Numbered from the stretch's first letter, positions 23,107 to 33,900 are shown. The stretch: 64,000 bases of DNA from an uncultured Gallionellaceae bacterium (GCA_903847155.1 CAINCU010000014.1:62001-126000); one strand, 5' to 3'. The notes: generated from the sequence alone by a model not told the origin. Made by a program: numbers and translations.

Positions 23107-23209
23107 TAAAACGCTTGATCATGATGCGGCGCAGCAGGCCGTCCTTGATCACGAACTGGTGGTATAGCGCGGCAACAAAATGCAACGCAACCAGCAATAA
23201 GAAGATCGC
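23107..23209 (-). pseudogene. C-terminal remnant of a cytochrome b561 family protein
   Basis: Reverse-strand reading IFLLLVALHFVAALYHQFVIKDGLLRRIMIKRFMD*; ends exactly at repeat R4. Confidence 0.7.
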
Positions 23210-23234
23210 CTATTGACGGGCATCTTCAGCGGGT
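23203..23234 (+). repeat. Dispersed repeat family partial copy R4
   Basis: agatcgcctattgacgggcatcttcagcggg. Confidence 0.75.
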
Positions 23235-24481
23235 GGACTGAACCATTCCAACACGCCTTTACCAGCGGCGTGCCCGCTGGCAAAACAGGCGCTGAGCAGA
23301 TAGCCGCCGGTGGGAGCTTCCCAATCCAGCATCTCGCCTGCGCAGAAAATGCCGGGCGCGGCTTTCAGCATCAGCTTGGCATTCAGCGCTTCAAACGTCA
23401 CACCGCCAGCGGTGCTGATCGCTTCGCTCAACGGGCGCGGTGCGATGAGGTTTAGCGGCAAGGCTTTGATGGTGAGCGCCAGCAATTCCGGGTCGTGCAT
23501 TTGCTCTGTAGTCAACGCTTCACGCAGCAAATTGGCTTTCACGCCATGCAAGCCGAGGCGGCTGTGTAGATGGCTGGACAGCGAGCGTGCGCCGCGCGGA
23601 TGCGCCACTTCATTTTGTACGCGTTGCAATGACCAGTCCGGTAGCAGGTCGAGCCGCAATGTTGCGTGGCCGTTGCGTTCGATCTCGTCGCGCAGCACGG
23701 CGGAGAGGGCGTAGATCAAGCCACCTTCGATGCCGTGTTCGGTGATGACGCATTCGCCTAATTTGCGCACATCGCCGAACGTGGCGGCGACTGACTTCAA
23801 CGGTTCACCGGAGAAACGTTGGCGGAAGTGCGCGCTCCATGCCACGTCGAAGCCGCAGTTGGCCGGGCGCAACGGTGCGATGTCTATGCCGCGCTGCGCG
23901 AGCAGCGGCACCCATGCCCCGTCCGAACCCAATTGCGGCCAACTGCCGCCGCCCAGCGCTAGCACCAGCGCATCGGCATTCACTGCGTGTTCGCCATCCG
24001 GCGTAGCAAAGCGCAATGCGCCGTGCTCATCCCATCCGCACCAGCGATGCCGCGCATGGAATTGCACGCCGCTTTCGCGCAAGCGATGCAGCCAGGCGCG
24101 TAGCAGCGGAGCGGCTTTCATGTCGGCGGGAAAGACGCGGTTGGAAGTGCCGACGAAAGTTGCTATGCCGAGGTTGTGTATCCATGCGCGCATAGCATCG
24201 GGCGGAAAGGCGCGCAACAGCGGTTCGATGCGGTCGCGGCGTGCGCCGTAGCGCGTGAGGAAAATATCAAACGCTTCGGCGTGGGTGATGTTCATGCCGC
24301 CTTTGCCCGCCATCAGAAATTTGCGCCCCACGCTGGGCATCGCGTCATATACCGCGACGCGTACACCGCCACGTGCAATCACCTCTGCTGCCATCAATCC
24401 CGCCGGGCCGCCGCCGATGACGGCGACGCAAGGCTTATTCGGGCTCGCTTGCAGGGAGTTGCTATTAGAGGAAGAGTTCAT
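23210..24481 (-). CDS. NAD(P)/FAD-dependent oxidoreductase (HI0933/BaiN-like)
   Basis: VAVIGGGPAGLMAAEVIARGGVRVAVYDAMPSVGRKFLMAGKGGMNITHAE. Confidence 0.9.
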   Translation of the reverse strand: MNSSSNSNSLQASPNKPCVAVIGGGPAGLMAAEVIARGGVRVAVYDAMPSVGRKFLMAGKGGMNITHAEAFDIFLTRYGARRDRIEPLLRAFPPDAMRAWIHNLGIATFVGTSNRVFPADMKAAPLLRAWLHRLRESGVQFHARHRWCGWDEHGALRFATPDGEHAVNADALVLALGGGSWPQLGSDGAWVPLLAQRGIDIAPLRPANCGFDVAWSAHFRQRFSGEPLKSVAATFGDVRKLGECVITEHGIEGGLIYALSAVLRDEIERNGHATLRLDLLPDWSLQRVQNEVAHPRGARSLSSHLHSRLGLHGVKANLLREALTTEQMHDPELLALTIKALPLNLIAPRPLSEAISTAGGVTFEALNAKLMLKAAPGIFCAGEMLDWEAPTGGYLLSACFASGHAAGKGVLEWFSPPAEDARQ

Positions 24482-24667
24482 CGCGACAATTTTGAAAAAG
24501 AAATGCGCCGCAGTTGACGGCAGCAGTCACGATATAGAAAAACGTGGCAATTACCAAGCGCTGCAACGCAAAAAACATCACTCGGTCTACCATCCGGCGA
24601 GTGGCGCGAGTATCAGGTTAAGGTGGCTAATGTATAATGCGCCCCTTTCCGAATTTGAGAGTAAATC

Positions 24668-24913
24668 ATGCCTATCTATGAATATCGTTGCAGCAGTTGT
24701 GGTGCGCAAAAGGACGTGATGCAAAAAATCAGCGATGCGCCGCTGACCGTCTGTCCCGAGTGCAGTAAAGAAACGTTTGCCAAGCAAATCAGCGCGGCGG
24801 GTTTTCAGCTTAAAGGTAACGGTTATTACGCTACTGATTTCAAGAACAAACCAGCACCCGCATGCGAACCATCGGCCTGTGCAAGCTGTCCGTCGGCGGG
24901 TACGCATTCGTGA
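24668..24913 (+). CDS. FmdB-family zinc ribbon protein
   Basis: MPIYEYRCSSCGAQKDVMQKISDAPLTVCPEC. Confidence 0.92.
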   Translation: MPIYEYRCSSCGAQKDVMQKISDAPLTVCPECSKETFAKQISAAGFQLKGNGYYATDFKNKPAPACEPSACASCPSAGTHS

Positions 24914-25527
24914 AGAAATACCTGATCACCGGCTTGCTGGTGTGGGTTCCGTTGGGCATCACTTTGTGGGTGCTCGATTTAATCATCGGCATGCTGGATA
25001 TGTCGCTGAGTCTGTTGCCTGCTCAGTGGCAACCGGACGTTTTGTTGGGAATTCATATTCCCGGTTTGGGCGTCATTCTGACTGTGGTGGTGGTGCTGAC
25101 TACCGGCTTGCTGGTGCGCAATGTATTCGGTCAGCGTCTGCTGCGCTACTGGGATGAAATATTGCGCCGTATCCCGTTCGTCAACGCCATCTACAACAGC
25201 GTCAAGCAGGTCAGCGACACCTTGTTGTCGGGAAGCGGCAATGCTTTTCGTAAAGTATTGCTGGTGCGTTATCCGCATGCGGATGCATGGTCGCTGGCGT
25301 TTCAAACCAGCACTCCGTCCGAGGTGACACGCAAGCTGCACGGCGACGAATACGTCGGCGTGTTCGTGCCGACCACGCCCAGCCCGGTGAACGGATTTTA
25401 TTTCTACGTGAAAAAATCCGAGACCATCGAGCTGGACATCAGTGTGGACGCGGCTTTCAAGGCCATCATTTCCATGGGCGTGGTGGTTACGCCCGAAGCT
25501 GTAGCCAAGTTCAACCAATCCATTTAA
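24910..25527 (+). CDS. DUF502 family membrane protein
   Basis: VKKYLITGLLVWVPLGITLWVLD; VFVPTTPSPVNGFYFYV; GTG start overlapping the fmdB stop. Confidence 0.9.
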   Translation: MKKYLITGLLVWVPLGITLWVLDLIIGMLDMSLSLLPAQWQPDVLLGIHIPGLGVILTVVVVLTTGLLVRNVFGQRLLRYWDEILRRIPFVNAIYNSVKQVSDTLLSGSGNAFRKVLLVRYPHADAWSLAFQTSTPSEVTRKLHGDEYVGVFVPTTPSPVNGFYFYVKKSETIELDISVDAAFKAIISMGVVVTPEAVAKFNQSI

Positions 25528-25563
25528 GTTATTTTTTGTAATTTTCTGTTTCACTATCTCACT

Positions 25564-27360
25564 ATGCGAACTCATTACTGCGGACAACTCAACGTTACCA
25601 ACCTCGGCCAGACCGTTACTTTGTGCGGCTGGGCTCATCGCCGCCGCGACCACGGCGGGGTGATCTTCATCGACCTGCGCGACCGTGAAGGTCTGGCACA
25701 AGTGGTGTGCGACCCGGATCGCGCCGACATGTTTGCCGTCGCCGAATCGGTGCGCAACGAATACGTGCTGAAGATCACCGGGCGCGTGCGTCGCCGTCCC
25801 GAAGGCACCGAGAACAAGAACCTTCCCAGCGGCGAAATTGAAATCCTGTGCCACGAGATCGAAGTGCTGAACGTCGCGGTCACACCGCCGTTCCAGTTGG
25901 ACGACGAGAACCTGTCCGAGAACGTGCGCCTGACCCATCGCGTGATAGACCTGCGCCGTCCGCAGATGCAAAACAACATGATGCTGCGCTACAAGACGAC
26001 ACGCGCTTTCCGCCGCTTCCTCGACGACAAGGGCTTCATCGACATCGAAACGCCGATGCTGACCAAGTCCACGCCGGAAGGTGCACGTGATTACCTGGTG
26101 CCGTCGCGCGTGCATGCCGGAGAATTCTTCGCGCTGCCGCAGTCGCCGCAGTTGTTCAAGCAGATGCTGATGGTGGCGGGCTTCGACCGTTACTACCAGA
26201 TCACCAAATGTTTCCGCGACGAAGATTTGCGCGCCGATCGCCAGCCCGAATTCACCCAGGTGGATATTGAAACTTCGTTCATGGGCGAAGAGAAGATCAT
26301 GGTGATGATGGAAGAAATGATCCGCGTCGTGTTCAAGGAAGTGCTCAATGTGGCGCTGCCCAATCCGTTCCCGCGCATGAGCTATGCTGAGGCGATGGGC
26401 CGTTACGGTTCGGACAAGCCGGACATGCGCGTCACACTGGAAATTACCGATGTTACTGATGCCGTGAAAGACGTGGCGTTCAAGGTGTTCGCTGGTGTGG
26501 CCAATTCCGAAAACGGCCGCGTGGCCGCATTGCGCGTGCCGAACGGCGGCGTGTTTACGCGCGGCGAGATCGACGACTACACCAAGTTCGTCACCATCTA
26601 CGGCGCTAAGGGCTTGGCCTACATCAAGGTTAACGACATCACGAAACTGAACGAGACCGGCCTGCAATCGCCCATCGTCAAGAACCTGAACGCAACGGCA
26701 TTGAAAATCATCATCGAACGCACTGGTGCGCAAAACGGCGACATCATTTTCTTCGGCGCGGACAAGACCAAGATCGTCAACGACGCACTGGGCGCATTGC
26801 GCAGCAAGATCGGTCACGAAAAAGGTTACCTCAATGGCAAGGCTTGGGAGCCGCTGTGGGTAGTGGACTTCCCCATGTTCGAGTACGACGAAGAAGGCAA
26901 ACGCTGGAACGCCTGCCATCACCCGTTCACCGCGCCCAAAGACGAACACCTCGCGCTGCTGGAAAGCGATCCCGGCAAGTGTCTGGCCAAAGCCTACGAC
27001 CTCGCTTTGAACGGCTCCGAAATCGGCGGCGGCTCGGTGCGTATCCACAAGGAAGAAGTGCAGAGCCAGGTGTTCCGCGCGCTCAACATCGGCGTGGAAG
27101 AAGCGCAACTCAAATTCGGCTTCCTGCTCGACGCGCTGCAATACGGCGCACCGCCGCACGGCGGGTTGGCCTTCGGTCTGGATCGCATCGTCGCCATGAT
27201 GACCGGCTCCGAATCCATCCGCGACGTGATCGCTTTCCCCAAGACCCAGCGCGCACAATGTCTGTTGACGCAAGCGCCTAGCCCGGTGGATGAGAAGCAG
27301 TTGCGCGAACTGCATATCCGTTTGCGTCAACCGGCAGCGGTCGAGGCACCGAAGGAATAA
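25564..27360 (+). CDS. aspS: Aspartyl-tRNA synthetase
   Basis: [53 protein letters not shown]. Confidence 0.97.
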   Translation: MRTHYCGQLNVTNLGQTVTLCGWAHRRRDHGGVIFIDLRDREGLAQVVCDPDRADMFAVAESVRNEYVLKITGRVRRRPEGTENKNLPSGEIEILCHEIEVLNVAVTPPFQLDDENLSENVRLTHRVIDLRRPQMQNNMMLRYKTTRAFRRFLDDKGFIDIETPMLTKSTPEGARDYLVPSRVHAGEFFALPQSPQLFKQMLMVAGFDRYYQITKCFRDEDLRADRQPEFTQVDIETSFMGEEKIMVMMEEMIRVVFKEVLNVALPNPFPRMSYAEAMGRYGSDKPDMRVTLEITDVTDAVKDVAFKVFAGVANSENGRVAALRVPNGGVFTRGEIDDYTKFVTIYGAKGLAYIKVNDITKLNETGLQSPIVKNLNATALKIIIERTGAQNGDIIFFGADKTKIVNDALGALRSKIGHEKGYLNGKAWEPLWVVDFPMFEYDEEGKRWNACHHPFTAPKDEHLALLESDPGKCLAKAYDLALNGSEIGGGSVRIHKEEVQSQVFRALNIGVEEAQLKFGFLLDALQYGAPPHGGLAFGLDRIVAMMTGSESIRDVIAFPKTQRAQCLLTQAPSPVDEKQLRELHIRLRQPAAVEAPKE

Positions 27361-27361
27361 T

Positions 27362-27745
27362 ATGCGGCGCATTACTCAAGCACGGTGGTGGCTGTTGGTT
27401 GGCTTGCTGCTGTGCTTGCCACTCGCCCAGGCACGCAGCCATCACGCGCATGCTGCTGCCACCGTTTCAACCATCGCCGTTGCCGAGTTGCCGCCTGAAG
27501 CGCGCGACACTCTGCAGCTCATCAAACGCAACGGCCCGTTTCCGTTTTCGCGCGACGGTGTGGTGTTCGGCAACTACGAACATGCCCTGCCGCAACAAAC
27601 GCGCGGCTATTACCACGAATACACGGTGAAGACGCCGGGTGCACGCAATCGCGGCGCGCGGCGCATCGTGTGCGGCGTGGTGCCGGAGTGTTATTACAGC
27701 GCCGATCATTACCGCAGTTTTTTCCGTATCCGGGAAGGACGTTGA
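27362..27745 (+). CDS. Secreted guanine-specific ribonuclease (barnase/N1 family)
   Basis: Signal peptide; NGPFPFSRDGVVFGNYEHALPQQTRGYYHEYTVKTPGARNRGARRIVCG...YYSADHYRSFFRI. Confidence 0.88.
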   Translation: MRRITQARWWLLVGLLLCLPLAQARSHHAHAAATVSTIAVAELPPEARDTLQLIKRNGPFPFSRDGVVFGNYEHALPQQTRGYYHEYTVKTPGARNRGARRIVCGVVPECYYSADHYRSFFRIREGR

Positions 27746-28119
27746 TGGAAGATCTGTGCTATCTGCTGAAAGATGTGAATGGCGCGGGCGAGTATCGCTT
27801 GAACTGTTCGCTGGAAGCGTTGCATGAATCGGTGCAGCGTGCGGGCTTTGCTTTGTTCGAGGTGGACATGGCGACCGCGCACGGCAAGGGCGAAGTGCTG
27901 GCCGAGCTGGCGCGCGCGATCAAAGCGCCAGATTGGTTCGGCCACAATTGGGATGCGCTGGCCGACGCGCTGGGCGACCTTTCCTGGTGCAAAGTGCCGG
28001 GCTACGTCTTGTTGTTGCGCGGAGAACATCCGCGTGAAGGGGTGCTGGATGATATTCTCGACGCCACGGTCAAATTCTGGCGCTTGCAGGGCAAACCGTT
28101 CTGGGTGTTCTACGCCTGA
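27745..28119 (+). CDS. Barstar-family ribonuclease inhibitor
   Basis: APDWFGHNWDALADALGDLSW; TGATG overlap with the RNase gene. Confidence 0.9.
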   Translation: MEDLCYLLKDVNGAGEYRLNCSLEALHESVQRAGFALFEVDMATAHGKGEVLAELARAIKAPDWFGHNWDALADALGDLSWCKVPGYVLLLRGEHPREGVLDDILDATVKFWRLQGKPFWVFYA

Positions 28120-28565
28120 TGCAATCCTTCAAGCAGCCGATCTCCGCGCTTGTCGTCATTTACACTGCCGCGCTTGACGTGCTGGTGATGGAGCGCGCCG
28201 ATTCTCCCGACGCGTGGCAATCGGTCACCGGCAGCCGCGAAGGCAACGAGACCCTGCGCGAGACTGCGATCCGCGAAGTGGCCGAAGAAACCGGGCTGGA
28301 TGCGACGCGCTACCCGCTCAGCGATTGGCAGCAGCAGAATGTTTACAACATCTATCACAAATGGATTCACCGTTTTCCTCCCGGCACTATCCACAACACC
28401 GAGCACGTGTTCGGCCTGCAACTTCCACAACAAATGCCAGTCAAACTTGCGCCGCGCGAACATGTGAAATATCTGTGGCTGCCTTGGCAAGAGGCGGCGG
28501 AAAAAGTGTTTTCACCGAGCAACCGCGCGGCGATCTTGCAGCTGCCGCAACGGGTGAAAGCCTGA
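28119..28565 (+). CDS. nudB: Dihydroneopterin triphosphate diphosphatase (Nudix)
   Basis: GSREGNETLRETAIREVAEETGLD Nudix box. Confidence 0.9.
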   Translation: MQSFKQPISALVVIYTAALDVLVMERADSPDAWQSVTGSREGNETLRETAIREVAEETGLDATRYPLSDWQQQNVYNIYHKWIHRFPPGTIHNTEHVFGLQLPQQMPVKLAPREHVKYLWLPWQEAAEKVFSPSNRAAILQLPQRVKA

Positions 28566-28620
28566 ATCCAGTTCGCCTTCAAGTATCACCCGATTCTAAA
28601 TAATCGTCTGCCCCGAAAGC

Positions 28621-28684
28621 CGCGCCAATAGGCGATCTACAAACAGTGCATCATGGAGATGCCTGTATTTACTGGCTTGCGCGC
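28621..28684 (-). repeat. Dispersed repeat family copy R5
   Basis: Reverse strand: gcaagccagtaaatacaggcatctccatgatgcactgtttgtagatcgcctattggcg. Confidence 0.82.
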
Positions 28685-28795
28685 ATGGTGGTATTGCCGG
28701 AAATGCATCCAAAATACTAGTAAAGCACATGTGGCATCAGGCCAAGTTTGTGCGAGATTCTGGTAAAGTCAGCGGACGAAAACGGAGAGAATTTG

Positions 28796-29893
28796 ATGTC
28801 ACAAGTAAGGATCCAGATCGACTACGACCAACCCGATGCGACTCAGACAAGTTGCAGCACGGCGCATGCCTGGGCGAAGAAGCCGCGCGAGCCGGAGGCG
28901 GGCGAGAAGGCCGAGTTGATTGCGCGTATCAAGCGTTTGCTGAAAGAGCAGGATGCGTTGCTGGTGGCGCATTATTACGTGCACCCGGACTTGCAGGATT
29001 TGGCGGAGCAGACCGGCGGCATCGTTTCTGATTCGCTGGACATGGCCAACTATGGTCACCAGCATGCGGCCACGACTATCGTGGTGGCGGGCGTGCGTTT
29101 CATGGGCGAGACGGCGAAGATTCTGAATCCTGAAAAACGGATTCTGATGCCCGATCTGGAAGCGGAATGTTCGCTCGATCTGGCGTGTCCGGCGCGTGAA
29201 TTCATTCCGTTCTGCGACGCGCATCCCGACCGTACCGTGGTGGTGTATGCCAACACCAGCGCGGAAGTGAAGGCGCGTGCCGACTGGGTGGTGACCAGTT
29301 CCATCGCCTTGCCGGTGGTCAAACATCTGAAAGAGCTGGGCCAGAAAATCCTGTGGGCGCCGGATCGCCATCTGGGCAATTATGTGCAGGAGCAGAGCGG
29401 CGCGGACATGCTGCTGTGGCAAGGCTCGTGCATCGTGCATGACGAATACAAGGCCAAGGAACTCATCGCGCTGAAAGCGCAATATCCAGGCGCGATGGTG
29501 CTGGTGCACCCGGAATCGCCGCGCGCCATCATTCAACTGGCGGACGCAGTCGGCTCTACCACGCAGCTCATTACTGCCGCGCAAAAATCGGCTGCGAAAG
29601 TGTTCATCGTCGCTACCGACAACGGCATCCTGCACAAGATGCGCACCTTGTGCCCGGACAAGATTTTCCTCGAAGCGCCCACCGCCGGAGCTGGTGCAAA
29701 CTGCACCAGTTGCAGCCACTGCCCGTGGATGGCGATGAACGGTTTGCTCAATCTGGCGGAAGTGCTGGAAACTGGCAACAACGAGATCCATGTCGATCCG
29801 GCCATCATCCCGCGCGCCGTGCTGCCGATCCAGCGCATGCTCGACTTTGCCAAACAAATCAAATTACCGACGCGGGGTATTGGGAATGCTTGA
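28796..29893 (+). CDS. nadA: Quinolinate synthase A
   Basis: [43 protein letters not shown]. Confidence 0.96.
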   Translation: MSQVRIQIDYDQPDATQTSCSTAHAWAKKPREPEAGEKAELIARIKRLLKEQDALLVAHYYVHPDLQDLAEQTGGIVSDSLDMANYGHQHAATTIVVAGVRFMGETAKILNPEKRILMPDLEAECSLDLACPAREFIPFCDAHPDRTVVVYANTSAEVKARADWVVTSSIALPVVKHLKELGQKILWAPDRHLGNYVQEQSGADMLLWQGSCIVHDEYKAKELIALKAQYPGAMVLVHPESPRAIIQLADAVGSTTQLITAAQKSAAKVFIVATDNGILHKMRTLCPDKIFLEAPTAGAGANCTSCSHCPWMAMNGLLNLAEVLETGNNEIHVDPAIIPRAVLPIQRMLDFAKQIKLPTRGIGNA

Positions 29894-29987
29894 TGAGGTT
29901 CGTCTGATTGGGGTTATTAGCAGAAGTTAGCTTGTTGCCGTTTGACGCAGCATCATCCCGCCCCGCCAATTGGGTAGAATGCCAGCT

Positions 29988-30722
29988 ATGACTACCCTCA
30001 AGATCGCCACCTACAACATCCACAAAGGTTTCTCGCAGTTCAACCGGCGCGTGGTGTTGCACGAATTGCGCGAACATTTGCGCGGACTGGATGCAGACAT
30101 AGTTTTTTTACAGGAAGTGCAAGGCGCGCATATGACTCATGCGGATAATCATGCCAACTATCCCCTTGCGCCGCAGTATGAATTTCTTGCTGAAGAATAT
30201 TGGGCGCACCAAGCTTATGGCAAGAACGCGGTGTACGAAGAAGGGCATCACGGTAATGCCATTCTCAGTCGTTTTCCTATCGTGGAGTCGAATAATAAAG
30301 ATGTCTCCGCACACCGCTTTGAAAGTCGCGGACTGTTGCACAGTGAGGTGGAGATTGCCGGGCAACGGGTGCATTGTTTGTGCGCGCATTTTGGTTTGTT
30401 CGCCAAGGGCAGGCGTGCGCAGGCTCTTGCCTTGGTCGAACATGTATTGAGCGAGATACCTCTGGACACACCGCTGATTATCGCGGGCGATTTCAACGAT
30501 TGGCGCAATAAGTTGAGTCATACGCTGGAGAATAAGTTGGGCGTGCAAGACGTATTCGATATGCATGAAGGCAAGCCCGCGCGCAGTTTTCCGGCGTCGT
30601 TCCCGCTATTTAAACTTGACCGCATCTACGTGCGCGGTTTTGATGTGGTGAGTTGTCAGGTGCATGGCGGGCGGCGCATGTCCGATCATGCGGCGCTGTT
30701 GGCGGAGTTGAAAAAAACATGA
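29988..30722 (+). CDS. Endonuclease/exonuclease/phosphatase family protein
   Basis: TLKIATYNIHKGFSQF...DIVFLQEVQG; IIAGDFNDWRN; SDHAAL. Confidence 0.9.
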   Translation: MTTLKIATYNIHKGFSQFNRRVVLHELREHLRGLDADIVFLQEVQGAHMTHADNHANYPLAPQYEFLAEEYWAHQAYGKNAVYEEGHHGNAILSRFPIVESNNKDVSAHRFESRGLLHSEVEIAGQRVHCLCAHFGLFAKGRRAQALALVEHVLSEIPLDTPLIIAGDFNDWRNKLSHTLENKLGVQDVFDMHEGKPARSFPASFPLFKLDRIYVRGFDVVSCQVHGGRRMSDHAALLAELKKT

Positions 30723-31891
30723 GCCGCACTTTCCAGATCGGCCGCAACAAACTGATGCTGCTGAGAAACGGCACGCGTTATTTTCCGCTGCTGTGTGCAG
30801 CCATTGATGCGGCGCAGCATACGGTTTATCTGGAAACCTATATCTTCGCCGTGGACGAAACTGGGCGCATGGTGTCGCAAGCCTTGCAGCGCGCCGCTTT
30901 GCGCGGTGTGGCAGTGCATCTGTTGCTGGACGGCTTCGGCTCGGCAGAGTTGCCGCAGTCGTGGGTGGATGAGTTGCAAAAGGCTGGGGTGGACGTGCAG
31001 TGGTTCCGGCGCGAGATTTCTCCGTTTACCATGAGCCCCAGCCGCAAGCGCCGCCTCTATCGCATGCATCGCAAAATGGCGGTGATGGATGGCGAGGTCG
31101 CTTTCGTCAGCGGCATCAACATCATCAACGATATTCCGGTAGATGAAGATTTTGATGCGCCGCGTCTGGACTATGCGGTGCGCGTGCAGGGCCCGCTTGC
31201 GCATCAAGTGCTGGAAGAAACGCGGCAACTGTGGGAGACCGTCAAATGGGCGACCCTGCGCAAGCGTATCGGTCGGTGGCGTGCGCGTTTGCGCCGTCTG
31301 CGCAAGAAGAAAGCCGGCACCTCTCAAGTTCAACTCATGTTGCGCGACAACCTGCGCCATCGGCACGACATCGAGTACGAATATCTGCAAGCTATTGCCA
31401 ATGCGCAACGCCAGATCATCATCGCCAATGCCTACTTTCTTCCCGGACGCGTGTTTCGTCAGGCGCTGAAAGATGCCGCCAAGCGCGGCGTGCGCGTGGT
31501 GCTGCTGTTGCAGGGCAAAGTGGAATACCTCATGCAGCATTACGCCACGCTGGCATTGTACGGACAGATGCTGGAAGCGGGCATCGAAATCTACGAATAC
31601 CGCGACAGCTATCTGCACGCCAAAGTCGGCGTGGTGGATGGCGAGTGGGCGACGGTGGGATCGTCCAACCTGGAGCCGTTCAGCATGTTGTTGGCGCGCG
31701 AAGCCAACCTCGTGGTGCGCGACGAACAATTTGCCGAAGCGCTGCGCAACAGCCTAATGCGCGCCATCAAATCCGGCGGACATCGCGTCGAGCCTTCCGG
31801 CGTGCCGCCATTCACCCTGTTGTTGGCGCGCATCAGTTACGGATTGGTAAGGTTGCTAGTCGGGGTGCTGGGGATTTCCAGAGAGCCTTAG
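30719..31891 (+). CDS. clsB: Cardiolipin synthase ClsB-like phospholipase D family protein
   Basis: Two HxK motifs (MHRKMAVMDG, LHAKVGVVDG). Confidence 0.88.
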   Translation: MSRTFQIGRNKLMLLRNGTRYFPLLCAAIDAAQHTVYLETYIFAVDETGRMVSQALQRAALRGVAVHLLLDGFGSAELPQSWVDELQKAGVDVQWFRREISPFTMSPSRKRRLYRMHRKMAVMDGEVAFVSGINIINDIPVDEDFDAPRLDYAVRVQGPLAHQVLEETRQLWETVKWATLRKRIGRWRARLRRLRKKKAGTSQVQLMLRDNLRHRHDIEYEYLQAIANAQRQIIIANAYFLPGRVFRQALKDAAKRGVRVVLLLQGKVEYLMQHYATLALYGQMLEAGIEIYEYRDSYLHAKVGVVDGEWATVGSSNLEPFSMLLAREANLVVRDEQFAEALRNSLMRAIKSGGHRVEPSGVPPFTLLLARISYGLVRLLVGVLGISREP

Positions 31892-31920
31892 CGAAGCGGA
31901 TGCGCTGCATCAACTGCCGC

Positions 31921-32005
31921 GCAACGCCCGTCAATAGGCGATATACATAATGTGCATTGCACAGAGCGCCTATTGACGGGCATCTCCATGAGGTATGTAT
32001 TTATA
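31921..32005. repeat. Dispersed repeat family copy R6 in inverted (head-to-head) arrangement
   Basis: acGCCCGTCAATAGGCGatatacataatgtgcattgcacagagCGCCTATTGACGGGCatctccatgagg. Confidence 0.85.
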
Positions 32006-32115
32006 AATTTGGGCTGTGCGCACACTTCTGTGTCCGCGCGGCTAGCCGGGCTTTACCAAGTGGCATCAGGCGTTGCGGCTATAATGCGCCCTCGTTAAAT
32101 TTCACTGACTACACC

Positions 32116-33900
32116 ATGCGTCACTCGCATTCCGATCATTCTCCTTCTGCCATTACACGCACCGACTGGCGCGTAATCAAAAGTCTGGTTCCCTATCTGC
32201 TTGAATTCAAATGGCGTGTGGCGGCGGTGGTGGTGTTGCTGATTCTGGCGAAGCTGACCAACGTGGCCGTTCCGCTGGTGCTCAAGGAAATTGTGGATGC
32301 GATGAGCAAGCCGAAGGCGATGCTGGTGATTCCGGCGTTTCTGATTGCGGGTTACGGTTTGCTGCGTTTGTTCAGCACTTTGTTCGGCGAGTTGCGCGAT
32401 GCGTTGTTTGCCAAGGTGACGCAGCGCGCCATTCGCCGCGTGGCGTTGCAGGTGTTCGAGCATTTGCACAATCTGAGTTTGCGTTTTCATCTGGAGCGGC
32501 AGACCGGCGGCGTGTCGCGCGACATCGAGCGCGGCACGCGCGGCATCAGTTTTCTGCTGACTTTTTTACTGTTCAATATTCTGCCGACACTGCTGGAGAT
32601 CGGCCTGGTGGCGGCGATCCTGTTCGTCAAATACAACCCGTGGTTCGCCATCATCACTTTCGCCACGCTGGTGCTGTACATCGCGTTCACACTGATGATT
32701 ACCGAATGGCGCATGGTGTTCCGGCGCACCATGAACGAGATGGATTCCAAGGCCAACACGCGCGCCATCGACAGCCTGATCAATTACGAGACGGTGAAAT
32801 ACTTCGGCAACGAGTGCTATGAAGTCGAGCGCTATGACGATCAAATGCAGGGCTGGGAAGTGTCTGCGGTGCGCAACCAGACCTCGCTGGCCGCGCTCAA
32901 CGCCGGGCAGAGCGTGATCATCGCCATCGGCGTAACCTTGCTGATGCTGCTGGCGGCGGACGGCGTGGCGAAAGGCACGATGACCGTGGGCGATCTGGTG
33001 CTGGTCAACGTGTACATGATCCAGTTGTATATGCCGCTGCATTTTCTGGGTTTCGTTTATCGCGAGATCAAGAATGCGCTGGCCGATATGGAACGGATGT
33101 TCCGCCTGCTGGATGCGCACCGTGAAGTGGAAGATGCGCCAAATGCCCAGCCGCTACAGTTGGATAGAGCAGCGGTGCGTTTCGATAAGGTGAAGTTTTC
33201 CTACGATCCGGCGCGCGAGATTTTGCACGAGGTGAGCTTCGAGATTCCAAGCGGGCACACCGTGGCAGTGGTCGGTGCGAGCGGCGCGGGCAAGTCCACT
33301 TTGTCGCGTTTGCTGTTCCGTTTCTATGACGTGAATGCGGGCGGTATTTTTATCGATGGGCAGGATATTCGCAGCGTCACGCAAGCCAGCCTGCGCGCCG
33401 CCATCGGCATCGTGCCGCAGGATACAGTGCTGTTCAATGACACCATCTATTACAACATCGCCTACGGCAGGCCTGGTGCCACGCGCGATGAAGTGCTGCG
33501 CGCCGCGCAGTCGGCGCACATTCACCATTTCATCGCTTCCTTGCCGCTCGGCTACGACACCATGGTGGGCGAGCGCGGCCTGAAACTGTCCGGCGGCGAG
33601 AAACAGCGCGTGGCCATCGCGCGTGCCATCCTGAAAAATCCTGCTTTGCTGATTTTCGACGAGGCCACCTCGGCGCTGGATTCCAAATCGGAAAAAACCA
33701 TCCAGGACGAATTGCACAGCATCGCGCAGAACCGCTCAACGCTGGTCATTGCGCACCGGCTATCGACCGTGGTGGATGCGCAACAGATACTGGTAATGGA
33801 CCAAGGCCGCATTATCGAACGCGGCACGCACCGCGAATTGCTGGCGCAGCAAGGGGTGTATGCGCAGATGTGGGCGTTGCAGCAACAGGAAGAACATTAG
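32116..33900 (+). CDS. Atm1/HMT-type ABC exporter (permease-ATPase fusion)
   Basis: [55 protein letters not shown]. Confidence 0.92.
   Translation: MRHSHSDHSPSAITRTDWRVIKSLVPYLLEFKWRVAAVVVLLILAKLTNVAVPLVLKEIVDAMSKPKAMLVIPAFLIAGYGLLRLFSTLFGELRDALFAKVTQRAIRRVALQVFEHLHNLSLRFHLERQTGGVSRDIERGTRGISFLLTFLLFNILPTLLEIGLVAAILFVKYNPWFAIITFATLVLYIAFTLMITEWRMVFRRTMNEMDSKANTRAIDSLINYETVKYFGNECYEVERYDDQMQGWEVSAVRNQTSLAALNAGQSVIIAIGVTLLMLLAADGVAKGTMTVGDLVLVNVYMIQLYMPLHFLGFVYREIKNALADMERMFRLLDAHREVEDAPNAQPLQLDRAAVRFDKVKFSYDPAREILHEVSFEIPSGHTVAVVGASGAGKSTLSRLLFRFYDVNAGGIFIDGQDIRSVTQASLRAAIGIVPQDTVLFNDTIYYNIAYGRPGATRDEVLRAAQSAHIHHFIASLPLGYDTMVGERGLKLSGGEKQRVAIARAILKNPALLIFDEATSALDSKSEKTIQDELHSIAQNRSTLVIAHRLSTVVDAQQILVMDQGRIIERGTHRELLAQQGVYAQMWALQQQEEH

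Noticed and set aside
24979-27372. 797-aa reverse-strand ORF opposite DUF502/aspS
   Set aside because: Shadow ORF: low-complexity His/Gln/Arg-rich translation antisense to the unambiguous aspS gene, a GC-codon artefact.
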